64,000 bases of DNA, from positions 54,239,328-54,303,327 of the forward strand of contig CM038464.1 of the NCBI GenBank assembly GCA_021464415.1, in the 5' to 3' direction. Origin of the DNA: Lonicera japonica (lineage: Eukaryota; Streptophyta; Magnoliopsida; Dipsacales; Caprifoliaceae). The translations under genes and the position numbers were made by a program. Below, piece by piece: positions 13,498 to 23,637 of this stretch (its first letter is position 1; the number at the start of each line of letters is the position of its first letter). Under the pieces are notes generated by a model. That model saw only the letters and a list, made by a program, of their open reading frames with translations, ran no database searches and was not told the origin of the DNA.

Positions 13498-14457
13498 CAG
13501 GGGCGGAAGCAAGGGGATAGGGTGGGCTTCAGCACATGAATTTTTTTTAAAAAAACCCACTAGCACTAAAAAAAATATAAAAAGTTAGTATAAGCTCACC
13601 CATTTTGTTAAGTTTTAGCCCACCCTTAGCCTAATTCAAATATTATCAGCCCACTAATTTATAACTCTTTTAGGGGTGAGTACCAATCTAGTAGGGGTGT
13701 TAATTAAATAGGTAATTTGTAACGAGCTGGAGTTACTTGGTGGAGCTCACATTATAAGTATGTTAAAAGGATGATCGACATGTATGGTACATCTTGCGAA
13801 ATTATTGAAGATCTTAAAAAATGTGCAAATCCACAAATAAAGGGACAAGCATGATTGACATGTCTGGTGCATCTTGCCAAACTTTGCAACGTAAATCTCA
13901 AGATTTGCATGATTGCTGCAAAATTCTATCTAACTGATTTCACTACTTAGGATGTTTGTGAATTGAGATCTCAATTAATGCATTACAAGCTTGATATTGT
14001 TTGTGATCCCGAGTTTCATAAGCTTTTTACCCTTACCGAGTTATTCCGAGAATTAGTTATGAGAAGAAAATTGGAGGATTATGATATACTTGACAGATTG
14101 ATTCGTCTTGTAATGGCTCTTCTTGTTTATACGGCAAGTACAGAAAAAGTATTTTTCGGTATAAATAACATCAAAATAGATATACTTAGCTCAATGGAGG
14201 ATGTAGTTCTTGTTGATTACATGTTGTTGAACATATGGCAAGACCTCGGTTCAAAAATTGATTTAGAGTCTGTAATAGAGGAATTTGAATCATTAAAACC
14301 TCGTCGAGCTCAACTTTGTTGGATACTTTTCGTTATGTATGAATTCAAATATTTAAATTATGCTATTAAATTTTATTTTCACTATATGTTTATACTTTCA
14401 ATTTTTTTGTCTGTTACTATTAACTCACATTTCAGAAGATTTTTGAGTCCGCTTCTA
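13498..14457 (+). mobile_element. hAT element remnant with 8-bp target duplication (hAT-1)
   Basis: The left end CAGGGGCGGAAGC starts at 13498. The right end, read inwards, is TAGAAGCGGACTC. The flanks AACAAAGC (13490-13497) and AACAAAGC (14458-14465) are an exact 8-bp duplication, the hallmark of hAT transposons. All three mismatches in the first six bases of the right end are of the C-to-T/G-to-A type. The interior carries only the C-terminal part of a transposase, so it is a deletion derivative about 960 bp long. Confidence 0.85.
13735..14326 (+). pseudogene. hAT transposase C-terminal fragment (TTF-type zinc finger/hAT-dimerisation protein family)
   Basis: A first piece (about 13738-13850) reads WSSHYKYVKRMIDMYG and resembles the conserved WGSHY region of plant hAT transposases of the ZMYM1-like/TTF-type zinc-finger family; it ends at a stop. 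From 13963 an open frame reads through a region matching the hAT dimerisation domain: LDRLIRLVMALLVYTAST, then EKVFFGINNIK, a drifted version of the usual ATxERAFSxMNxxK motif, and ends with IEEFESLKPRRAQL, the family's usual C-terminus. The open frame then runs past the transposon's right end by chance. The N-terminal zinc finger and most of the catalytic core are missing. It is non-functional as a transposase; a host role is not suggested by anything visible. Confidence 0.75.
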
Positions 14458-14465
14458 AACAAAGC

Positions 14466-15888
14466 CATAATGCATGACAACTTGAAGGGGTAATTTTTTA
14501 ATATGCTTTCGTTTTTTTTGATAAATTAAATTGATGTATTTTGTGTATGAATTTCATTTACAATTATACATTTAGTGTTGCAATTAATAAATCTTCGTGG
14601 TCATTTTTATTTGATACTAGTAGTATAAAGATACATTCGATATATGCTTGTGAGAATCTGCAAATGCGATCCCTGAGTCTCAACCTATAGTTTGGGGTTT
14701 GAAACGTTGGAAGAAATTTCATCATTTAATTTGCTTCTTATATAGTGATAATTCATATTGTGTGTTCCTTTATCCTATTCTAGATGCAGGAGGGTTCATT
14801 TCAGAGTCGCCAGTATGTTTTAAGAAAAAATGGACAAAAGGGTTGTGTAAGGGAAAAAGTTATAGATAAACATTTTTCTTACACGCTTGTCTACGAAACC
14901 AGGATTCTATAGAGTTCGGGAACTATATTATGGATTGAGAAGGTGTTAATCACCTATTTTGCCCTTTCGGACTCTAATGGTTTTATATGTTCATTATTTG
15001 TTAGAAAACTTGGATACTTTTACTGATATTCTATTACTTTCAGGAATTATCTTATGAAAACTTGATTCTGGGAAAAACGAGAAAAGTAATGAAAACCTTG
15101 TATTTCATGATCCGAGTTTGATTTTGTCAAAGTCTGATTACTAATAACAAAAATTTATCTTATATATTTGAAATCATAAGATTGATTCGGTATTGTTTCT
15201 TTAGATAACAATATCAATTATCTTATTTGGTTATTTTAGAAAAGATCGGATCTTATCATAATTAATTTGATATGTAATTGAACTTTTTTGGAGAGTTAAT
15301 CAAATATATTCCAGTCTATATAGAAGACATAATATATCTAAGTTAAATTCCTAAGTAAGAACCTATCAGTCTGGGTTTTGAAAGCTCGATTTAGTCGGAT
15401 GATAATGGCCTTACTTTTTCTAGTTTTGTAAATGATTTTATCAAGGTTTTATCCAATTATAAAGTGGACAGAACAATAAATACAAAACGTATATATTATA
15501 AATAACTCAAGTTAAACAATTAAGATAAAACATGTATGGACGATATATAAAAAGTGTTATGCAAATATAAAACTTCATTTAAAGAGAAGTTTAGGTGATT
15601 ACCTCTCTGCCGTTATAATATAAATAAGAGATAAATAATGTATTGCAGAGAAACCGCCGGCGTGTACTTGTTTTTCTTTTTCGAAATATTTTTAGCGGGT
15701 TGACTGTAGAAGGTGGTACTCTAGGTGTCAAGATTAGATTCAAGACTCTTGCGAAAATAAATATTTTCAAAGGTGCTTCCAAAGAAAACTTAAAGATTAT
15801 AAATATGAGAGAGAATAAGGATTTTTGGTGTAAAAACCGTGTCTTTGAACCAATGAAGGTGTTGGCCTATTTATAGTGTTGGGGAGGG
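14466..15888. other. LTR-retrotransposon-like non-coding remnant (unassigned)
   Basis: The block contains stretches that look like LTR-retrotransposon leader or LTR sequence, for example CAGAGTCGCCAGTATGTTTT near 14804 and TTTGCCCTTTCGGACTCTAA near 14960. No pol frame is present. A motif GATTACCT.(T/C).CC.GTCG/CCGTT.TAATATAAATA at about 15597 recurs at about 17379, on the other side of MULE 2. That would be expected if MULE 2 and its neighbours sit inside a larger repeat. Assignment to a superfamily is not possible by eye. Confidence 0.35.
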
Positions 15889-16070
15889 TTTGTCGTGTGA
15901 TAAACCCCAATAGCGTGCAGTTTGTCGTGCGACAAATAACTGAAGTGATGGGTTTTGACAAACTGATGTATCAGGAAGTGGTTGGTCCATGTTTAACGGG
16001 TTTGTCGTGCGATAAATTGTGTTTGTTATGCGATAAACCCATCTAGTAAGGTTGTTTGTTATGCTGCAAA
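15889..16070. repeat. Five near-palindromic 16-mers of the TTTGTCGTGCGACAAA type
   Basis: Copies are at 15889-15904, 15921-15936, 16001-16016, 16022-16037 and 16055-16070. The second is the most symmetrical (TTTGTCG-TG-CGACAAA) and could form a small hairpin. The others differ by one to four bases, mostly C-to-T or G-to-A. Their function is unknown. Confidence 0.8.
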
Positions 16071-16149
16071 CTCCCCTAAAACATGCTCTAATGTGTGAGT
16101 GAGTTCTGAACTCGATGGGTATGGGAATTTCTAATATAGAAAAATAGAT

Positions 16150-16349
16150 TTTATTTCAACAAGTATGCATAATAATAAATTTAATTAAAATAAGTATGCA
16201 TATTAGAAATTTAATTAAAACAAGACAAGCATATAATAATAAACTTAGTTAAAATAAAACAAGTATGCATTTAATAAACTTAATTAAAATAAAACAAGCA
16301 TATAATAAACTTAATTAAAATAAGACAAGTATGCATATAATAAACTTAA
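16150..16349. repeat. AT-rich tandem repeat, unit about 35-40 bp
   Basis: There are about five imperfect units built from AATAAACTTAATTAAAAT, A(A/G)ACAAG and TATGCATAT. MULE 2 is inserted at the right-hand edge of this array, so its target duplication TAAACTTAA is also part of the repeat unit. Confidence 0.75.
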
Positions 16350-17350
16350 GGGATTTTTTGAGTTTGCCCCATATTATTAATACGAAACTCAATATACCCT
16401 CTATTTTACTAATCCTTTGACTTACCCCACTAGCTTTTAATGGATGGCTAACTCTGTTAATTTTTTGTGCCATTAGACCATTATGCCCTCATCTTCGACC
16501 TCTACACCCCTCATTCTCATCTTTAACCGCTCTCCTACCATTTTCCCCAACTCTATACTACTAGTCAATTGCTAAAAAAATCAAATCTAATGAATTGCCG
16601 GTGAATCGGAGCATCAACAGAGAGCCACACCACTTTTATTACAATAGACCCATTTTCTCTCTCTACACTTTCTTTCTCAATATATAAATATGGATTTTCG
16701 CCTGAAAATCCCACCGAAACAAAACCCATAGATTTCATCTCTCTATGCTTCATTCAATGGATTATAAAACCCTCGAATTCGGTTATCGTTCATATGGATT
16801 ACAACAGACCCGGTTTCTCTCTTTACACTTTCTTTAATGGTAGGCAGTTACTTATTCAAGCAAGTTATTCTTGTTATTTTTGATTTTAATTTTTTATATC
16901 AATTTCTGTTTATCCTAATGAACGAGGGCCGAATTCAGGGGCAAATCTAGGGAAATTATTATCGATTGTCGAACTGGAGAAGAAGAAAAACTCTGTCGAA
17001 TCGAAAAAGTGGGCTATTTTGGGGGGGGGGGGGGGGGGGCTTCGGCGATAGCCTCCGACGAGAATTGGTTGCCGAAGTCGGAGAGGTAGTCCAAATCATT
17101 TGGGGGAGATTGGTTGGTTATAGTGATGATTGTGTTTTTTTTCCTCCGTAGTCACTAAATTAATTTGTTCCTTCAAGAAAGAAAAAAGGAAGATAATGAA
17201 CAGTAAGGGTAAAATGGTCAAAGCAACTGAAAATTGGATGGAGTTACTAGTCCATTAAAGGTCGGGGGGGGGGGGTAAGTCAAAAGATTAGTAAAATAGG
17301 GGGTATCTTGAGTTTCATATTAATAATAGGGAGCAAACTAAAAAAATTCC
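16350..17350. mobile_element. Mutator-like non-autonomous element with long TIRs (MULE 2)
   Basis: The left end starts GGGATTTTTTGAGTTTGCCC and the right end, reversed, reads GGAATTTTTTTAGTTTGCTC. The inverted similarity continues for about 85 bp through CTATTTTACTAATC and TTTGACTTACCCC. Flanks are TAAACTTAA (16341-16349) and TAAACTTAA (17351-17359), an exact 9-bp duplication. The 1001-bp interior codes for no transposase. It contains an internal direct repeat (about 16635-16675 and 16798-16838, both with TTACAA.AGACCC and CTCTCT.TACACTTTCTTT) and a 19-G run at 17021-17039. Confidence 0.85.
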
Positions 17351-17359
17351 TAAACTTAA

Positions 17360-18160
17360 TAAAAAGAAAGGGTCGGTTGATTACCTTCCCGTCGATAATA
17401 TAAATATGAGAAAAGCGGACAAACCTCTGGCATAGATAAAGACTGACACTCCGAGTGTAAACTTTATATTGAAAAGGTTCTTATTTTCTAAGAATTTAAT
17501 AAAAACTAACTAGAGCATAATTCTCAACATCTCTAATAAAAGAGTACGTATGAGAATCTTATTAATGAGAGCTATCAGTTCAATGGCTAAAAGCTCTTAT
17601 ATGATCATTTACCTCCTCATTTTGCTCTTTCCTAAAATACAAGCCTTAGGCCCTTATTTATAATGAGAGCCAAGGCTTCACTTTTGGCTCCCATCCAATG
17701 TAGGATTCTAAAAAGTGGGTAAAAACAAGGAAAAGCAAAATAAGCCATTAAAGGCTTGAAAAAAGGCTACATCACCAAATTAAAACTTAAGCTTAAAAAT
17801 ATAAAATAATATAATAATAAAATAAGAATTCTTGCGGGAGTCATAAATTTGAGTGTTTACAATGCTCAAACTTGAAGAAGGTCGGGAAAGTGAGTTCTCA
17901 ATGTTCGAATCGTGGTAAACTGAGTTGGCATAAGGCAAACCACTTGAAATGCTAATAGTTACACCTTTCATATTTTCACACATATATCATTTAAGTGTTA
18001 TAAAACAAAACAACTTTATAGACTACAATTTGAGGCGATAGCTATTTTAGAAATAATTGTTTTTGCTTTTACAATAATATTTCAAAAAATTAACACAATA
18101 AAATACATTTAATTGAGCTGAAATTGAAATATGTGTATATTAGTTAAAATTTATATTTGT
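17360..18160. other. Unassigned repeat-like intergenic DNA
   Basis: No gene was recognised. The first part (17379-17410) repeats the motif seen at about 15597. The remainder is AT-rich and holds only short open frames with no family resemblance. Confidence 0.4.
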
Positions 18161-18539
18161 ATGCTGTTATAAAGAGAAGAGGGATTAATGTTCTATTTGC
18201 GGATTGGCCTTTTTTCCAATACATTTTTTGTTCAATTTCTTAATGGATTTCATTTCACAGGATAAAAGAATGAATTTATTCGTGAAATGTAATAAAAATG
18301 GTCTTTATAATGAGTAAATCATCTCATTGGATTGCAATTAACACATTATTATATAAGGTAAGGCTATTAGCACTTCCCATTAATATTCTAACATCACAAA
18401 GTTATTTTTAATGATATTTTATTTTCATTTTTTGGATACTTTTAGTCGATTGAAGATTTTTTTTGGAGCATTAATAGTCATACATTAATTATTAATCTTA
18501 TTATATTTTGCATTTAAATTTTAATATATTATGTATGCC

Positions 18540-18572
<33 letters not shown>

Positions 18573-18934
18573 GGTACTAACAAAATAATAAAATAAATTA
18601 ACTAACACACACCAACACACCATAGTTTTCGGTAAACAAGGACTTAAACAAGTCATTGGGTAAGAGGCACATTTAAATCAAATTACGAACCTTATATATG
18701 CTTTACTGATCCTCCTTAATCTCCATTAACAGCTCTATCTCTATTTATATTTTGAGTTTCTCAATATATACATACATATATAGAGAGAGAAAGAGATAAA
18801 TGTTATTAAATATAATGCATGTTATGTTTATTTTTTGGGGAAATAAAAAAAAATGGAGAGGTATGAGATATTGAAGGATCTGAGGTCACAGAATTTTGGG
18901 GCGGCAAAGCTTGTAAGAGATAAATGGTCAAATG
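18161..18934 (+). pseudogene. Broken duplicate of the SnRK2 promoter and exon 1
   Basis: This stretch is collinear with 28655-29920 of the intact SnRK2 gene. Shared landmarks are GTTCAATTT.CTTAATGGA, the CACATTATTATATA block, TATGCCTATTA, the ACACCAACACACYA block, the TATATAT box (18693-18699) and the start codon at 18853. The copied exon reads [19 protein letters not shown], while the intact gene has [19 protein letters not shown]. Two glycines of the nucleotide-binding loop are therefore lost (G11 to R, G13 to Q). Homology stops at about 18934, 34 codons before which the rest of the kinase is absent, and copia sequence follows. A microsatellite (ATT)n at 18541-18572 occupies the place where the intact promoter carries a MITE. 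Confidence 0.85.
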
Positions 18935-18969
18935 CTATGGGCACAGTTTGACTATATATTGATCAATTC

Positions 18970-19556
18970 TTTTTCATCATAAATTTGTTGTTGACAAGAA
19001 ATATCATGTGTGCAAATTTAAGCAGTCCTTATACGATTTGAAATAGCTGCTTTGCCAATGGTACAAGAAATTAATTTGTCACGTTTATGCTAGCCTAGGG
19101 ATTTATGAGGAGTGAATACAATCATTGTGTTTACTTCAAGTGACTCAAATCAGTTGACTTTTATCTACTTACTATTGTATATCGATGGTATACTTATAGC
19201 TTCCCAGAGTAAGGTGGAGATCCACAAGGTTAAGACTCAGATAAGTTGGGAGTTTGAGATGAAGGATTTGGGTGAAGTTAGGAAAAATTCTAGTTATAAG
19301 ACTCTGGAAGGCATGAAAAAGAGTAAATTGCGTCTTATGCAAATGCAATATCTCGAGAAAGGGGTTGCTTAGTTTAGGATGAAAACCTCAACCCGATAAG
19401 TCCCCCATTAGCATTGCACTTCAAACTCTTAACAGTGGTGGCTCCAGACTATTAGCATTGGTGTATGCGAGTGCGGTAGGAAGTTTGATGTATGCCATGG
19501 TTTGTACTCGGCATAATATTGCTCAAGCAATGAGCATAATAAATAGATGCATGGTA
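18970..19556 (+). pseudogene. Ty1/copia reverse transcriptase fragment, left part of a split element
   Basis: Reading across at least three frameshifts, the segment gives the copia RVT_2 landmarks in order: KKYHVCKFKQSLYDLK (about 18975-19045), QWYKK, EYNHCVYFK, then a longer open piece starting at 19112 with LTFIYLLLYIDGILIAS, WEFEMKDLGE and QYLEK, and finally VYASAVGSLMYAMVCTRHNI with AQAMSIINRCM. The catalytic YVDD box is YIDG (19178-19189), so one catalytic aspartate is gone. Homology stops at 19556, exactly where TGTAACGCCCC begins. The matching RNase H portion resumes at about 26296, so younger insertions split this element. Confidence 0.88.
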
Positions 19557-20845
19557 TGTAACGCCCCCGCCTTAATTAGTAGGATAACACCTGTAATTAA
19601 GACCTGGAGCGTTACTAACTCACCTTAGACGAGCTAAAGTAGATTTGAAATAAATAATGAAACAATAAATCTAAGAAAATCACATAACCTGGAATAAACA
19701 ACCTTGATACTCATGCTACGGGCAATAATATAAAACATGAGTGCAATATACATCTATACATAGACATGAAATCCAAAAGACATACACACTATGTTAATAT
19801 GTATTACAGAGTAAACAACAACTCAGGCTAGCCGTGGCTTGCCATGTAAACACCTATACAACAAAAATGAGCCGGTATCAGATGTCCTCTATTTCGTTCC
19901 CGGCCCAGTTGCTTCCTCTGTTGTATCCGTCTCTTGGATACCTGAATTTATTTACATAAAAAGGGGTGAGCTCACAGCTCAGCAGGGGGGATATAACAGG
20001 CAATATTACGTACAAAACGTAATTAACTATTTAATCATAAATCATGGCTCAACCAGTAAAACAATGCATGCATGTGCATATGCAGGTTATCTCCCTTGTG
20101 GCAACCGTTATACCGAAAGAATACCGATGCCGAACTAAATCATAATAATGATAATAACAATAGGCCTGACCGCCCCCAAGAGATACCGAAGCTGGGCCGA
20201 ATCATAATCATAAGAAGAAGAACGGGCCTGACCGCCCCAAAGAATAAGTCGAACATAATCACAATATAATATCATTCAGCCCATCAAAGATCATCATCAT
20301 ATCATAATATAATTGGACCACATGTCAATCTATATCATATCACAGAATCATCAGTGCTTTGTCGAGGTCTAGATTTTCGAATTACTCACCGCTGGCTCTA
20401 GACAGCCGACCTCATTGCTGTCCCCCGGGGATTTAGGAATTTTTAACCCAAGGGCACTGAGCCCCACTTATTTTCACATCAGAAAGCACTAGTCAATACA
20501 TATTCCCTTCATCATCGAAGGGCCACAATAACAATCATAATCGAACCCATCATGGGATCATATCACGTCTCAGAATGATACAACAGATATAAGAAGCTTT
20601 TGGCACCATAGATACAAGATATATATGCCCAAATAATAGGCCATAAGAATAATCCGAGCTTGCCAAAAAGTCTCCAAGAATCTGGTTGACACAATGACGA
20701 TGCACAGTATGCATAACATGCTAATAAATGAATATTTGAAACAACTTATGACATATAACCACAACAAATCTCTATACATATCCCTTGGATGTATAAATAT
20801 TATATATTTATGAAATTAATTAATTGATGAATTATATACCAAAAT
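19557..20845 (-). mobile_element. Ty3/gypsy-type LTR (partial), inserted in the copia pol
   Basis: The block begins TGTAACGCCCCCGCC, the inverted image of a common gypsy LTR terminus (GGGGGCGTTACA). It carries GGGGTGAGCTCACAGCTCAG near 19962 and GGCCTGACCGCCCC twice (20163, 20225), which look like LTR body sequence. It ends where a second LTR-like terminus starts at 20846. The orientation is my inference from the terminus and from the neighbouring pol fragment. No coding sequence is present; open frames here are incidental. Confidence 0.6.
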
Positions 20846-22655
20846 TGTAACGACCCGATCCGACTAGGTCCAAAAATGCGATAAAAATAAATAAAATCCA
20901 ATTTTATTTATATATCAAAATAATTTGTAAAAATACAATATTTACAAAGTATAAACATTTCTTTCCTCTAATCAACAAAAATAGTAAACTATACCACGCC
21001 CAACTTGCTAGTCAAAAACCAATTCCGTCCCGAGACACCTGTGGCATAAAAATGAAAGGGGGGCAGTACATAGCACACAGGAGTGAAAATGATCTCAAAA
21101 GAATATTTTATCAACAATAAAATATTCTAAACAATAATCTCGGTAATTCAACAATACCGAAAATTTAACAAAATACTAACCGGTCTCATACACGGGTCCC
21201 TCTCGGTAATATGTTAAAACTAGGGGTGGATTTGGTACAATACCGTATCATACCGAGTATACCGAGTACCGTACCAAAAATTTGGTACGCCAAAATCTGT
21301 TACCATTACCATACCAAAACTTCGGTATACCAAACTTTGGTATACCGAAATATCGGTACGGTACGGATTGGTACGGTACATTACCAAAAAATCAATCCTA
21401 AAAAATAAAAAAGAAGATTATATACCCTTAACGGTCTATAAACACTAATCCAATTATACAAATAATATATCCGACAATTTTAAATTTTAATTATAGAGAA
21501 AAATAAACATTCTAACAAATTTTAATAATACATTCAATTAGAGATGCTCTTAAGCATTGTTACACACGCATAACAACTTATTTAACCAATTGTTTTTTAA
21601 CTTCTATTAACAATTTTAATTTAAACATTTTAAGGTACTTATTTACTATCAAACTAAAAATGAATACAACCATCAAACCATTTATAATTTGTCAAACAAG
21701 GTCAGCTTATCATTATTTAAAAATAACAAAATAAAAAAACAAAGCAAACAAAATCCTATCACAAGCTGGTCAATAATGTTAAATTGTAATTAAGTTCATT
21801 TTCAATTTAATCAACTAATAACTAGATGCGTGCTCATATACATACTCCTATTCCTATGCATTGTAAATCATCACTATTTTTTTAGCATCTATTGTTTAAT
21901 AATGTTACATGCAATTAATAAACATATATATATATATATATATATATGTCTTTATTACACAGATATAAAAATACATAGATTACATATATATATATAAATT
22001 AATAAATATACAAATACACAGATTACTGATTACATATATATATATACATAAATACACAAATTGTATTATTTTTTATTTATTTTCATACTCTAACAATTAT
22101 ACTCTATAGTCTATACACAAATATATAAATACTGAAATACACAAATATATAAATAATTAGACTATTGGTAATTAATTTGGTAATTTAATATATTTGGTAT
22201 AATTGGTACACTTGGTACGGTATACCATGGTAATACCAAAATTTCGGTACGGTACGGTATACCGTCGGTAATGAGTTTGAGTACCAGTGCCGTACCAAAA
22301 AAAATCGGTACGGTATTGTACCATTACCAAATTTCGGTATATTTTGGTATTGGTTCGGTTTGGTACAAGTTGGTACGGTATTATTGGTATATTTTCTCAC
22401 CCCTAGTTAAAACTACGCACCTCACACCTCACCACTTCGAAATTTCTCTCTAAGCCTTACACGAATGGCTTATTAGGTCTGTTGGCGAGTAAACTTAACT
22501 ATGTACCAATCAGTCCACGGCAATACAGCCCATATCAATAAATAACACTAAATAACGAGACCAAATAAATACACATACTTCAATTAACGTAATGAATTCA
22601 AAAGGAATACAACGTGCAGGATAACAAATGAATACTCTAGAGATTTAGATGCATG
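20846..22655 (-). mobile_element. Second Ty3/gypsy LTR, interrupted by a hAT element
   Basis: It starts TGTAACGACCCGATCCGACT, the inverted image of a gypsy LTR 3' end. LTR-like sequence runs to 21212 and resumes at 22414 after the hAT element, then meets protease-coding sequence at about 22656. On the minus strand it would be the 3' LTR of the element whose gag and protease lie to the right, with RT and RNase H missing between. The exact right edge of the LTR is not resolved. Confidence 0.6.
21221..22405. mobile_element. hAT-type non-autonomous element with exact 8-bp duplication (hAT-2)
   Basis: The ends are TAGGGGTGGA (from 21221) and TCACCCCTA (to 22405). They are flanked by GTTAAAAC at 21213-21220 and the same GTTAAAAC at 22406-22413. 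The subterminal 180-200 bp on both sides are crowded with GGTAC, CGGTA and GGTATACCG motifs in inverted order. The middle is AT-rich, with TA runs near 21926-21947. There is no transposase. Open frames rich in Tyr, Thr and Val at the ends are translations of the GGTA repeats. Confidence 0.9.
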
Positions 22656-23300
22656 TTAGGTACATCCCCTTACCTTAAAAAAATAGCACCAATAATTAAC
22701 CAAAAAGACAAAGTTTTCTCCAACACTTAAGGAACAATTTCTACAAATAGAACTCAACCGTACATAACTCCCCAAAGGCGAACCAACACATATCGGTATA
22801 TCCAAACGTTCAACATTCAATCCCAATCTAGTGACTAAAGCCAACGAGATAAATGAATGAGAAGCACCGGTATCAAACAAAACTTTAACCCAAGAGCTAA
22901 AGAATAGAATGGTACCTTCCATCACCTTAGCTTCAGGTTGCTCCACCTGACTCAGGGTATACACTCAACCCGAAGTCCTACCGCCTCCCCGAGCATACGA
23001 ACTTCCACTCCCACAAGATTGACTCTGACCCCGGCCTTGACCACTAGAGAAAGATTGGCCCATTCCGCTAGCACGGCTCGAGCCCTAAGTTTGAGACTGG
23101 ATGTAGGGAGGTTGAGACGGCTGCTGTTCCCAACTCATATTTGGATAATCCCTACAAATATGCCCCGGTTGACCGTACGCATAATATACCATCTCTCTAT
23201 GTCCCTGGTGCTCACTATTGTTCCCCGAAAAACGGTCTCTATTAACACTGCCACTGGAAGACCCTGAATCACCTCTATGCTTCTTCCCATGATTACTCGA
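22656..23300 (-). pseudogene. Ty3/gypsy zinc knuckle and aspartic protease fragment
   Basis: On the minus strand, a degenerate CCHC knuckle is seen around 23150-23190 as YAYGQPGHICRDYP, with the first two cysteines changed. It is followed by the retropepsin core VLFDTGASHSFIS (active site DTGA, codons near 22863-22874). The usual RLGL segment follows. The frame ends at about 22656, before any RT sequence. Stops and frameshifts separate the knuckle from the gag piece upstream. This is a decayed gag-PR region. Confidence 0.85.
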
Positions 23301-23354
23301 TTTCTTTCCCTCGATACCCCTTTTTCTTTCTAGAAATCTAATGGCGTATGGTCT

Positions 23355-23624
23355 CTATTGCTTTACTTTCATGGCCACTCTCACAGCTTCAGTCACACTG
23401 CTATAACTTAAGTGATACACCTTTTCACTGATAGAAGGCTTCAACCCTTTCAGAAACAAACGTATCTTCTCCTCAAGATCACTGTCTAAACATTTCTCAA
23501 AACGGCTCAGACTTTCAAACTTTGCCTCATACTCCGTCACAGACATATTTTCTTGGATAAGGGAACGAAATTCATCCCTCTTGATACTACGATGGACTGG
23601 TGAGAAATAACGCTCTAAAAACAA
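23355..23624 (-). pseudogene. Ty3/gypsy gag fragment (Retrotrans_gag domain)
   Basis: The 89-codon open piece on the minus strand starts in FLERYFSPVHRSIKRDEF and continues with MSVTEYEAKFESLSRF and FLKGLKPSISEKVY. This is the capsid-region signature of plant gypsy gag proteins (YEARFxxLSRF type). It follows the 23638-24198 piece after a frameshift and stop, and leads into the knuckle region at about 23190. Confidence 0.88.
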
Positions 23625-23637
23625 CTGGGTGAATTGC

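Noticed and set aside
19839..20269. Two overlapping open frames of 65-99 codons
   Set aside because: They fall inside gypsy LTR sequence; the composition and lack of any motif argue against a gene.
21211..22453. Tyr/Val/Thr-rich open frames on both strands
   Set aside because: They follow the GGTA-rich ends of hAT-2; no protein family fits.
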